28,426 bases of DNA from an uncultured Oscillospiraceae bacterium. Its GTDB lineage: Bacteria; Bacillota; Clostridia; Oscillospirales; Acutalibacteraceae. The translations under genes were made by a program, and so were the position numbers. Of the stretch, positions 1-6,502 are shown one piece after another. Positions within the stretch are counted from its first letter, which is position 1; every line of letters starts with the position of its first letter. The notes beneath the pieces were generated by a model. That model did no database searches and had not been told where the DNA came from. It was given only the letters and a program-made list of their open reading frames with translations. The stretch covers positions 1-28,426 of the forward strand of contig UQHH01000029.1 of the NCBI GenBank assembly GCA_900540865.1, in the 5' to 3' direction.

Positions 1-36
1 GTAATAGATTCTGTATATTTATTTTTTAAATATAGA

Positions 37-97
37 AAGCTATCTGAATGATTGAGCCGGACATTTTTACAACAGTCGTAAATGTATTATATAGCTT
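37..97 (+). other. Possible stem-loop upstream of the small PEGA-like gene
   Basis: AAGCTAT (37-43) is perfectly complementary to ATAGCTT (91-97). Inside them ACATTT (61-66) pairs with AAATGT (80-85), and two more pairs form after a TT bulge. It lies 28 bases before the next gene's start, so it could be a leader structure of that mRNA or the 3' end of something outside the window. The stretch is AT-rich, so chance pairing is possible. No known riboswitch class was recognised. Confidence 0.3.
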
Positions 98-125
98 GAG
101 CTTTTAACTTTTGAGGGTGATACGA

Positions 126-410
126 ATGAGAACAGTTACAATTATTACACCAAAATTATTTGTGGGAAGTGCAATGCCATGCAGTGTGCTGATTGATGAT
201 GGTGAATACGCTGTTATTCGTAACGGCGAAAACAAAACCTTTGAAATACCCGAAGGCTCGCACAGAATGCAACTGGTAGCAAGGCCGGCGCAAGGCTGGT
301 CTATCTATAAAAGTGATGTTGTTTTTATTAATGAAATCGATGGAAATATGAGTTATAAAATAAAAATAAAGATGGGATTTGCACTAAAGCTTTTTTTAGA
401 AAAGGTATAA
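126..410 (+). CDS. Small PEGA-like beta-sandwich protein, function unknown
   Basis: This is a 94-residue protein with no signal peptide and no clear membrane helix. The alternating pattern VLIDDGEYAVIRNGENKTFE, then an IPEGSH turn and a strand-rich end, resembles a single PEGA or carboxypeptidase-regulatory-like beta-sandwich domain. Such domains are usually found attached to surface or kinase proteins, so a free-standing one is unusual. The start is the ATG at 126: GAGGGTG at 113-119 sits 6 bases before it, whereas the in-frame TTG at 111 overlaps that site and has none of its own. The gene is monocistronic as far as seen, and a structured RNA candidate follows within 12 bases. The PEGA link is judged from pattern only; a binding or scaffolding role would be a guess. 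Confidence 0.65.
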   Translation: MRTVTIITPKLFVGSAMPCSVLIDDGEYAVIRNGENKTFEIPEGSHRMQLVARPAQGWSIYKSDVVFINEIDGNMSYKIKIKMGFALKLFLEKV

Positions 411-421
411 AAATTTTTGTT

Positions 422-569
422 GCCTGTATACTGTTTAGATGTCACTAAGGTAGGAATGTTTCCGTAGTGGGCCCGTAAATCCGCATGAAATAGGCGTTTT
501 AAATTTCCCCAAATAAAGCGGCATAACCTGTAACAGCTTAGTTTTGTTAAGCTGGGCACCATTTGAACA
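422..569 (+). ncRNA. Candidate structured non-coding RNA, family not identified
   Basis: A closing stem of 10 continuous pairs joins TGTTTAGATG (432-441) to CATTTGAACA (560-569). Its two wobbles are G-U only on the plus strand and would be A-C mismatches on the minus strand. Inside are: CACTA/TAGTG (443-447/465-469) capped by GGAA-TGT-TTCC (453-463); GCCC/GGGC (471-474/554-557); CCGC/GCGG (481-484/518-521) with GAAAT/ATTTC inside it (487-491/503-507); and AGCTTA/TAAGCT (535-540/548-553). Possible pseudoknots are GCCT (422-425) with AGGC (492-495) and AGGT (448-451) with ACCT (526-529). No reading frame fits. The clostridial raiA-motif RNA is the family I would test first, but I cannot confirm it. 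Exact ends and promoter are unclear. Confidence 0.6.
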
Positions 570-646
570 AATAGAAAACAAAAAATAACCGCTTGCCACT
601 ATCTAAGAGAGCGAAAGAAAAAGTACGCATTATATCAATAAGGCAG

Positions 647-674
647 AAAATCAGCCCGGCAAGCCAGGGTTGAT
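647..674 (-). terminator. Terminator of the nucleoside phosphorylase gene
   Basis: On the minus strand, ten bases after the phosphorylase stop, ATCAACCC pairs with GGGCTGAT (one G-U), with two further G-C pairs inside after a one-base bulge. A short TTTT run follows. The T-run is short, so the terminator may be moderate. Confidence 0.55.
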
Positions 675-683
675 TACGCTGCA

Positions 684-1445
684 CTATATAATTTCGACTA
701 AAGCATTGCAAAGGTTTACGAGGTCATAGCGGATACCCTTTCGACTGCGCCATTCTCTTTGACTCCATTCATCCTGTGAAACATCATCACCACCGTAAAT
801 CAATGCCCCATATGCAAAATTTCTAAAACGAGAGACTGCAATACAGCCGGCCTGTTCCATTTCTACGACCTTTGCACCCTCCATTTTCCTCTGCATGATT
901 TTATCCTTTGTTTCTCTGAAAATAGCATCGGTTGTCCAGGTAAGCCCTCGAATATAAGATATTTCATTCCTGTCCAGATAGTTCGTAATGGCAGCTGTTA
1001 CTTCAGGGTCCGTATATACATATCTTGAGGGCGGCAAATAGTGATATGAAAAACCTTCGTCACGAATCGCTCTGTCTACTACAAGTATTTTACCTACCTC
1101 AATATCACTATTGAGGACTCCGCCACCGCCGCAAAACATGACCTTATTTATCCCCATTGCGTGGAACAAATCCAAGTTGCCTGCACAGGCAGGGCGGCCC
1201 GTATAGCCAAGAGTAATTAAAATATTCGTATCTGCAAAGCGATAGACGAATACCGGGTTTTCTCTTTCAATTGTTCTTTCAAGAGAAAGTTGCTTTTCCT
1301 CCTTTAATCGCTGTATGACTTCGGGGAAAAAAGTAATAATCAGTTTATTTGTTGCAAATTTGATTTCTGCAAAAGATGAGGGATTCAGCTTTGCATCTTT
1401 GCTGTCGTCATACTTGAGAATAGGGTACGCATGCTTCGTCATCAA
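684..1445 (-). CDS. Nucleoside phosphorylase, PNP/UDP family
   Basis: A 253-residue cytoplasmic enzyme of the purine nucleoside/uridine phosphorylase superfamily, which splits nucleosides with phosphate into a base and ribose 1-phosphate. The best signature is VVEMEQAGCIAVSRF, the family's nucleoside-binding M-E segment. The glycine-rich GYTGRPACAGN and FCGGGGVL stretches sit where the family's phosphate-binding and central-strand motifs lie. The sequence is divergent in these loops, so purine versus uridine preference cannot be set. The start is either TTG at 1445 or ATG at 1442; GGAGG lies about 10 or 13 bases upstream, slightly favouring TTG. It is monocistronic, with its own promoter (1532-1560) and terminator. 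A nucleosidase, such as an MTAN-like enzyme, is a less likely alternative. Confidence 0.8.
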   Translation of the reverse strand: MMTKHAYPILKYDDSKDAKLNPSSFAEIKFATNKLIITFFPEVIQRLKEEKQLSLERTIERENPVFVYRFADTNILITLGYTGRPACAGNLDLFHAMGINKVMFCGGGGVLNSDIEVGKILVVDRAIRDEGFSYHYLPPSRYVYTDPEVTAAITNYLDRNEISYIRGLTWTTDAIFRETKDKIMQRKMEGAKVVEMEQAGCIAVSRFRNFAYGALIYGGDDVSQDEWSQREWRSRKGIRYDLVNLCNALVEII

Positions 1446-1531
1446 TATAATTTTACCTCCCTCATAACTAGTAATTTATTAAGTGTGCCCTTTCGGCCGA
1501 AGGCAAAGAAAGCACCAACTTAGTTTTTTCC

Positions 1532-1560
1532 ATTCTAATAGCAGCGTGCAGAAATGTCAA
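1532..1560 (-). promoter_or_regulatory. Sigma-A-type promoter of the nucleoside phosphorylase
   Basis: On the minus strand TTGACA (1560-1555) is followed after exactly 17 bases by TAGAAT (1537-1532). The predicted start near 1525 leaves a leader of about 80 bases, containing a small palindrome TTCGGCCGAA (1492-1501) that may form a hairpin. No known riboswitch was recognised. Confidence 0.75.
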
Positions 1561-1664
1561 ACAGCTTACTTTTCTATAGCTTCATGTTGAGTTATAACGC
1601 TGTTTGTTCACTCGGGCATCATTTTACCCTGTAGAGGAATGTATTACGCCCTCTTATAAATTAA

Positions 1665-1727
1665 TAAAAAACGGTTAAAGCAACGGACATTCTGGAAAGA
1701 ATGCTCCAAAGCCTTAACCGTTTTTTT
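1665..1727 (-). terminator. Bidirectional terminator after the ROK repressor gene
   Basis: CGGTTAA and TTAACCG close a stem flanked by an A-run on the left and a T-run on the right. Inside it, GGA-CATTCT pairs with AGAATG-C-TCC around a GGAA loop. It follows the ROK gene stop by 27 bases on the minus strand. The A/T symmetry means it could also stop plus-strand transcription. Confidence 0.85.
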
Positions 1728-1753
1728 GCATTTCAGGAGATTGGTTTTAAAAT

Positions 1754-2896
1754 TTAAGTCTCCGGCTGCGGCAGGTCGTTTAAGAAGGAGGAAATCATAA
1801 AAAGCGCGCCGCCCCGCGCAACCGGAACGTTTATGCTGGCGGCACGGTGAATAAAGCTGCGTCCGAATGGAAAGGCGGTACGGCTTAATACCATGTCGTG
1901 CAATTGCTCCAAATCCACGTCCGAAATCAGCTCGCTGACATAACCTCCAAGTATAACATCGCTGCCTATTACCATATGCAGGTTGTCTATCGCTTCAGAA
2001 AGGCGCTGTAAAAAAATAGTCCATCGGTTCTGCGCGTCCAAATCCGCACTTTTTCGTTTTTCCTCAAAATCTTTTAGGGTTTCGCCCTCCTGTAAAAATC
2101 CCTGTGCGGAGCAATATGCGTTCATACATCCATGCTTGCCGCAGTAGCAGGGTTTTCCTTCGGGGACAAGTATCATATGTTCAAATACACCGCTTTTGAG
2201 TTCATTTGCCTTGTGGAATTTTCCGCCGATAATAACGGCGCCGCTCAAATTTTCGCGGATATTAAAAAAAACCGCGTCCGTTATATCAGGGCGTTCCCAT
2301 AATTCATTTCGGGCAGCAGCTTCCGCGTCATGGAACAATCGGCACGGAAAATGAAAATATTCCTGGAAGAACGAAGTATTTAGCCCCGTGCAATCTAAAA
2401 TCTTACCATACGTTACACGCTGTCCGTCGTCTGAAATCAACGCCTGTATAATAATACCCAATCCCAGGATTTTGCTGTGCGGAAATTTCAATGACTCGAT
2501 AAAACATTCAATTTCCTTACACAGGGAAATAAAGTATTGCTCGCAGTATTGAAAGGGAAGCTCAAAAAGCTGCTGCGCAATAACTGTACCATATAAATCC
2601 ACAGCGGCTATCGTGCAGCCCTCCGCGCGGATTTCCACTCCCAGGGCAATCCGTGCCTGAGCCCGGATTGAAATAATTTTTGCCTTTCTGCCGCCGGTTG
2701 ATTTGAAAAAACCGTTTTTTTCGATTAAATCCATTTTTTCAAGCTCCGCGATATTCTGTGTGACCGTTGGCAAGCTGATTTTGAGCTGTGCGGCAATGTC
2801 CTGCTTAGAGATTGCGTTTTTCTCATAAATCAGGTGAAAAATCTTTTTTCGGTTAGATTTTCGGATGTTTCTTGTTGTGGCTCCGGTCGCATTCAT
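1754..2896 (-). CDS. ROK-family transcriptional repressor of the polyol operon
   Basis: A 380-residue regulator of the XylR/NagC type. Residues about 10-70 form a winged helix-turn-helix (KQDIAAQLKISLPTVTQNIAELE), followed by GGRKAKI and a ROK sugar-binding fold. The zinc motif CYCGKHGCMNAYC is present, but the usual Glu after GC-hydrophobic is Asn. The kinase-type ND pair is HD (LFHDAEAA) and the ATP loop is degraded, so this is a sensor and not a sugar kinase. The start is the ATG at 2896, 7 bases after GGAGA; an in-frame ATG at 2902 nearly abuts that site and is less likely. The gene diverges from the dehydrogenase-dhaKL-isomerase operon, with a 36-bp palindrome between them. The likely role is repression relieved by the operon's sugar or sugar phosphate. 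Confidence 0.88.
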   Translation of the reverse strand: MNATGATTRNIRKSNRKKIFHLIYEKNAISKQDIAAQLKISLPTVTQNIAELEKMDLIEKNGFFKSTGGRKAKIISIRAQARIALGVEIRAEGCTIAAVDLYGTVIAQQLFELPFQYCEQYFISLCKEIECFIESLKFPHSKILGLGIIIQALISDDGQRVTYGKILDCTGLNTSFFQEYFHFPCRLFHDAEAAARNELWERPDITDAVFFNIRENLSGAVIIGGKFHKANELKSGVFEHMILVPEGKPCYCGKHGCMNAYCSAQGFLQEGETLKDFEEKRKSADLDAQNRWTIFLQRLSEAIDNLHMVIGSDVILGGYVSELISDVDLEQLHDMVLSRTAFPFGRSFIHRAASINVPVARGGALFMISSFLNDLPQPET

Positions 2897-2935
2897 AAGC
2901 ATGTCTCCAGGGATTTTATTCGTCTGTCAACAATG

Positions 2936-2944
2936 ATTATAGCA
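2936..2944 (-). promoter_or_regulatory. Extended -10 promoter of the ROK gene
   Basis: On the minus strand TGC-TATAAT forms an extended -10 element, predicting a start near 2929 and a leader of about 33 bases. No good -35 box is seen, which is tolerable for an extended -10. It lies about 170 bases from the palindromic operator. Confidence 0.5.
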
Positions 2945-3112
2945 TTTTTTCCTCATATTAGAAAGCAAAATTTATGGCTTGAATCTTGTAGGCATAGCCC
3001 CTTTTATCGGCGCATTGTACAAGGAATTTGCGTCCGGTATAAATACCTTTCACAAAAAGAAAGAGGTAGTATAAAAAGTCGTTGACTTTTGCGTTTACCC
3101 GTGCCATTCTTA

Positions 3113-3148
3113 TTATAGAAACTACTTTTATAAAAGTTGTTTCTATAA
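3113..3148. promoter_or_regulatory. 36-bp palindromic operator, probable ROK binding site
   Basis: The outer arms TTATAGAAAC (3113-3122) and GTTTCTATAA (3139-3148) are perfect inverted repeats. Between them ACTTTTATAAAAGT (3124-3137) is itself a perfect 14-bp palindrome. Only the two linker bases (3123 and 3138) break symmetry. AAAC/GTTT arms around an A/T centre are typical of ROK operators such as those of XylR and NagC. The site lies 40 bases before the dehydrogenase start and overlaps or follows the probable plus-strand -10 (TTGCGT at 3089-3094, 16 bases, TATTAT at 3111-3116). It has no T-run, so a terminator is unlikely. Confidence 0.7.
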
Positions 3149-3188
3149 AAATAAACATACATAAGCAAAAGAAAAAGGAGAATGGCGT

Positions 3189-4280
3189 ATGGGAACCTTA
3201 CCTGAAAAAATGAAAGCAATCGTGGCGTATGCGCCGGGCGACTACAGGCTGGAGCTTGTCGATACGCCCCGTGCAGGGGAAGAGGAAATTGTCTTAAAGG
3301 TGGAGGCCTGTGGCATTTGCGCCGGGGACGTCAAGGCGTTTGCTGGAGCACCAAGCTTTTGGGGCGGAGATGGTAGTCCTCCCTATATCAAGGCGCCGAT
3401 GATTCCCGGGCATGAATTTGTTGGAACGGTTGTAGAGATGGGACGAAACGTAAAAGGCAATTGGAAAATTGGGGACAGAATATGCCCTGAGCAAATCGTA
3501 CCCTGCGGTGAGTGTATGTTTTGCAAAACAGGGCGCCATTGGATGTGCGAAAAGCATGATTTATTCGGCTTTCAAAACAATGTCAACGGCGGAATGGCCG
3601 AATATGTAAAGCTGACGAAAGAAGCGCTGCCATATATGGTTCCAAAAGAAATGCCTATTGAACAGGCGGTTCTCATCGAGCCATACGGCTGCTCCTTCCA
3701 CTGTGTAGAGAGAGCGCAGGTGAAAACGACGGATGTTGTTGTACTGGCGGGCGCCGGAACGTTGGGGCTTGGAATGGTCGGGGCGCTCAGGCAATGCAAT
3801 CCAAAGCTTTTGATTGTCTTGGACATGAATGACGCGCGCCTTACAAAAGCCAGGGAATTTGGCGCCGATCTTGTCATGAACCCTGCAAAGGAAGACACGG
3901 TCGCGCGAATCAAAGAGCTGACAAACGGTTATGGGTGCGATATTTATATCGAGGCGACCGGACACCCGTCCAGTGTGCAGCAGGGTCTTGCGTGCATCCG
4001 CAAAATGGGGCGGTTTATCGAATTCAGCGTGTTTGGTAGCCCGGTCACCGTGGACTGGTCGATTATATCCGACCGCAAGGAGCTTGACCTTTTGGGCTCG
4101 CACCTCAGCCCGTTCTGCTACGATACCGTAATAGAATGGATTGGCAGCGGCAAGCTGCCGACCGATGGTGTGGTAACGCATAAATATGCCCTGGAGCAAT
4201 GGCAGGAAGCGTTTTGTCTTGCGCGAACCGGAGAAGACGGCGCAATGAAGGTCATACTGATTCCCGGAATGGAGGGCTAA
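3189..4280 (+). CDS. Zinc-dependent polyol/alcohol dehydrogenase (MDR family)
   Basis: A 363-residue medium-chain dehydrogenase that would oxidise a sugar alcohol to a ketose with NAD(P). Catalytic-zinc ligands are Cys41 (CGIC) and His75-Glu76 (PGHEFVG). Four structural-zinc cysteines, Cys106, 109, 112 and 120, have the classic C-x2-C-x2-C-x7-C spacing. The Rossmann loop GAGTLGLG follows in the middle. Its closest relatives by eye are sorbitol, threonine and tetritol dehydrogenases. It heads the operon: AAGGAG lies 8 bases before the ATG, and dhaK starts 3 bases after its stop. With a DhaKL kinase and an RpiB-type isomerase next to it, a tetritol or other small polyol is the likely substrate (inference). 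Confidence 0.85.
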   Translation: MGTLPEKMKAIVAYAPGDYRLELVDTPRAGEEEIVLKVEACGICAGDVKAFAGAPSFWGGDGSPPYIKAPMIPGHEFVGTVVEMGRNVKGNWKIGDRICPEQIVPCGECMFCKTGRHWMCEKHDLFGFQNNVNGGMAEYVKLTKEALPYMVPKEMPIEQAVLIEPYGCSFHCVERAQVKTTDVVVLAGAGTLGLGMVGALRQCNPKLLIVLDMNDARLTKAREFGADLVMNPAKEDTVARIKELTNGYGCDIYIEATGHPSSVQQGLACIRKMGRFIEFSVFGSPVTVDWSIISDRKELDLLGSHLSPFCYDTVIEWIGSGKLPTDGVVTHKYALEQWQEAFCLARTGEDGAMKVILIPGMEG

Positions 4281-4283
4281 GCG

Positions 4284-5279
4284 ATGCAAAGAATTATGAA
4301 TAATCCCGATTTCATCGTGGATGAAATGGTAGACGGCTTTGTAAAAGCGCACAAAGACTTAGTAGAGAAAACGGAAAATCCCCGCGTGGTAAAGTCTAAG
4401 TACTCCACGCAGGGCCGGGTGGGCATTGTTACAGGCGGCGGTTCCGGCCATAAGCCGGCGTTTGTAGGATATTGCGGGAAAAATCTCTGCGACGCCGTAG
4501 CAATCGGAGAAATTTTTTCTTCCCCGACCGCTAAGGCGTTCCTGGACGCGTTTATTGCAGCTGACAGCGGCAACGGCGTCGCGTGCCTTTATGGAAATTA
4601 TTCGGGCGATAACATGAATGTGAAAATGGCTATCCGCATGGCTCAAAAAATGGGAATTACCGTAAAGACCGTCGTAGCAAACGACGACGTCGCCTCAGCC
4701 CCAAAGGAGCAGGCGGATAAGCGCAGGGGCGTCGCGGGAGAGGTGCTTATGTGGAAATGCGGCGGCGCGATGGCCGCTGCCGGCGCCAGCCTCGACGAGG
4801 TCATCCGTGCGGCGCAAAAAGCAATAGACGCGACACGCAGCGTAGGCGTCGGCCTGACGCCCTGTACCCTTCCGGCTGTCGGCCATCCTAATTTTGAAAT
4901 TGCCGAGGGTACGATGGAGGTAGGCATCGGCCACCACGGCGAGCCCGGCACCTCCGTTTGCGGCCTGGAGGATGCAAAGGGGATTGCCAAAAAAATGACG
5001 GATATCGTCCTGCCGGACTTTCCGCTTGAAAGCGGGGATGAGACGGCTGTTTTGGTTTCCGGCCTGGGCGCGACCCCCGTTATGGAGCTCTATGTCCTAT
5101 ACAATGAAATTGAAAAAATAATGGAAAGCAGGAAAATCAAGGTCTATCAATCTTATGTAGGGAATTATTTTACTTCCCTTGAAATGATGGGAGCGACGCT
5201 TACCATAATGAAGCTGGACGACGAGCTGAAAAAGCTGCTGGACGTACCGGCGCACAGTATGGGCTTCCATCAGGAATAG
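4284..5279 (+). CDS. dhaK: Dihydroxyacetone/tetrulose kinase, substrate-binding subunit DhaK
   Basis: A 331-residue DhaK subunit. DhaK holds dihydroxyacetone or a related ketose as a covalent hemiaminal on a histidine while DhaL donates phosphate. Key residues match the E. coli numbering: His56 in GGGSGHKP, Asp109 in GNYSGDNMN, and the covalent His218 in GIGHHGEPG. The length is typical of a stand-alone DhaK. GGAGGG sits 7 bases before the start. The partner dhaL follows 9 bases after the stop, and its ribosome site overlaps this stop codon. No DhaM phosphocarrier gene is in the window, so the pair may use ATP directly. An erythrulose kinase is as plausible as a dihydroxyacetone kinase, because a dehydrogenase and an RpiB-like isomerase share the operon. 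Confidence 0.93.
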   Translation: MQRIMNNPDFIVDEMVDGFVKAHKDLVEKTENPRVVKSKYSTQGRVGIVTGGGSGHKPAFVGYCGKNLCDAVAIGEIFSSPTAKAFLDAFIAADSGNGVACLYGNYSGDNMNVKMAIRMAQKMGITVKTVVANDDVASAPKEQADKRRGVAGEVLMWKCGGAMAAAGASLDEVIRAAQKAIDATRSVGVGLTPCTLPAVGHPNFEIAEGTMEVGIGHHGEPGTSVCGLEDAKGIAKKMTDIVLPDFPLESGDETAVLVSGLGATPVMELYVLYNEIEKIMESRKIKVYQSYVGNYFTSLEMMGATLTIMKLDDELKKLLDVPAHSMGFHQE

Positions 5280-5288
5280 GAGATGCAA

Positions 5289-5948
5289 ATGGAATTTTTC
5301 AGAAACGAAAAAGGAGCTACGATTCTTCTTGCAATGGTAAAGGCAATCAAGGATAATAAAGCATATCTAAGTGAGGTTGACGGCTTAATCGGCGACGGAG
5401 ACCACGGGATGAACATGAACAAGGGCTTTTCACTGTTTGAAGACAGGTTCGGCGCCGGGAACTTTACTTTTTCTGAAGGGCTTGAAAATTTGGGCACGAT
5501 TTTGATGAACGAAATCGGAGGCTCGATGGGTCCGATTTATGGTACAATTTTTATGGAAATGGCAACCACTATCGAAACAAATCAGACGGATACCGTCGAT
5601 TTACTTTGCCTTTCCAGAAGCTTTGCCGCTGCCCTGGAGGGGCTGTATGAAATCATCGACGCCAGGGTGGGAGATAAGACACTGGTAGATACACTGGCTC
5701 CCGCCGCTGCCTCCTTGGAGAAGGACGCGGCTGAAAGCCTGCCTTTTTCCGCCGCGCTGCAAAACATGAGGCAGGCGGCAACAGCGGGCATGGAATCTAC
5801 CAAGGACATGACGGCGAAATATGGCAGGTCGAGCCGGTTGGGTGAACGCTCAAGAGGCGTCCTGGACGCGGGGGCGTGCTCCTGCTGCCTGATTATATGC
5901 GCCCTTGCGGACAGTATAACGCTGCTGCTGGAGGAGGTGCCGCAATGA
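5289..5948 (+). CDS. dhaL: Dihydroxyacetone/tetrulose kinase, nucleotide-binding subunit DhaL
   Basis: A 219-residue DhaL subunit, an alpha-barrel that binds Mg-ADP or ATP. The metal-binding aspartates Asp31, Asp36 and Asp38 lie in EVDGLIGDGDHGMNMNKGF, the diagnostic motif. GGSMGPIYG and later GRSSRLGERSRG fit the nucleotide-capping loops. The start is the ATG at 5289, because AGGAG (5278-5282) is 6 bases upstream; the in-frame ATG at 5283 directly abuts that site. The stop overlaps the next start as ATGA, implying coupled translation. In PTS-linked kinases ADP stays on DhaL and DhaM recharges it; with no DhaM here, ATP exchange is the simpler reading, but a DhaM elsewhere in the genome is not excluded. 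Confidence 0.92.
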   Translation: MEFFRNEKGATILLAMVKAIKDNKAYLSEVDGLIGDGDHGMNMNKGFSLFEDRFGAGNFTFSEGLENLGTILMNEIGGSMGPIYGTIFMEMATTIETNQTDTVDLLCLSRSFAAALEGLYEIIDARVGDKTLVDTLAPAAASLEKDAAESLPFSAALQNMRQAATAGMESTKDMTAKYGRSSRLGERSRGVLDAGACSCCLIICALADSITLLLEEVPQ

Positions 5949-6382
5949 AAATCGCGTTTGGCTGCGACCCCAATGCCGCGCGGCTAAAAATAAACCTTAT
6001 GGGGTTATGTGCTAAATTGGGGCACGAGACCGAGGATTTTGGAAGCGAAGACCCGGTTTACGCGAACACCGCAATTCTCGTTGCCGAAGCCGTCGCGGCG
6101 CGGAAATACGACCGGGGAATTCTTGTGTGCGGCACCGGGCTTGGCATGGAAATTGCCGCGAATAAGGTCAGGGGCGCGTACGCCGCGCTTCTGACAGACG
6201 TTTACTCCGCGGAGCGCGCGGTAAAAAGCAACAACAGCAATATCGCCTGCCTGGGCGCTTTTACAATTGGTGAAAAGCTAGCGGAAGAGCTGGTGAAGGT
6301 TTGGCTTTCCTGCCGCTTTGACGAAAGCTCCACATCCGCCGCCAAGGTAGCCAGGTACCGTGCGTATGATTTATCCCGATAA
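5945..6382 (+). CDS. RpiB/LacAB-family sugar-phosphate isomerase with altered active site
   Basis: A 145-residue isomerase that aligns with ribose-5-phosphate isomerase B along its whole length: GCD at 6-8, CGTGLGMEIAANK from Cys62, and a YSAE...NSNIACLG segment. The isomerisation cysteine (Cys62, E. coli Cys66) is kept. Two conserved histidines are not: the one in GCDH is Pro9, and the ring-opening His (E. coli His99, QHND) is Ser95 in KSNNSN. That His opens a furanose ring, which erythrose 4-phosphate cannot form. The change therefore fits a tetrose-phosphate isomerase like those of erythritol/threitol pathways (inference). The start overlaps the dhaL stop as ATGA, with GGAGGAGGTG just upstream. 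A true ribose-5-phosphate isomerase is less likely. Confidence 0.85.
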   Translation: MKIAFGCDPNAARLKINLMGLCAKLGHETEDFGSEDPVYANTAILVAEAVAARKYDRGILVCGTGLGMEIAANKVRGAYAALLTDVYSAERAVKSNNSNIACLGAFTIGEKLAEELVKVWLSCRFDESSTSAAKVARYRAYDLSR

Positions 6383-6436
6383 CAGGCTGCTTTGCCTGCT
6401 ACGAATTTCTAATTTTTATAATGCTATAAAAGAAAC

Positions 6437-6463
6437 CGGCCGTTACACAGCGGCCGTTTTTTT
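6437..6463 (+). terminator. Terminator of the polyol operon
   Basis: CGGCCG (6437-6442) pairs with CGGCCG (6451-6456) around an 8-base loop, followed by seven Ts. It lies between convergent genes (the isomerase and the glycosyltransferase) and could serve both, though the minus-strand T-run is weaker. Confidence 0.85.
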
Positions 6464-6502
6464 ATGCGGTAAACGGCGAAGCATAGATGGGAGCAGCCAT
6501 TT

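Noticed and set aside
3561..4352. 263-residue minus-strand frame across the dehydrogenase and dhaK
   Set aside because: It lies opposite two well-supported genes, with low-complexity composition and no ribosome site.
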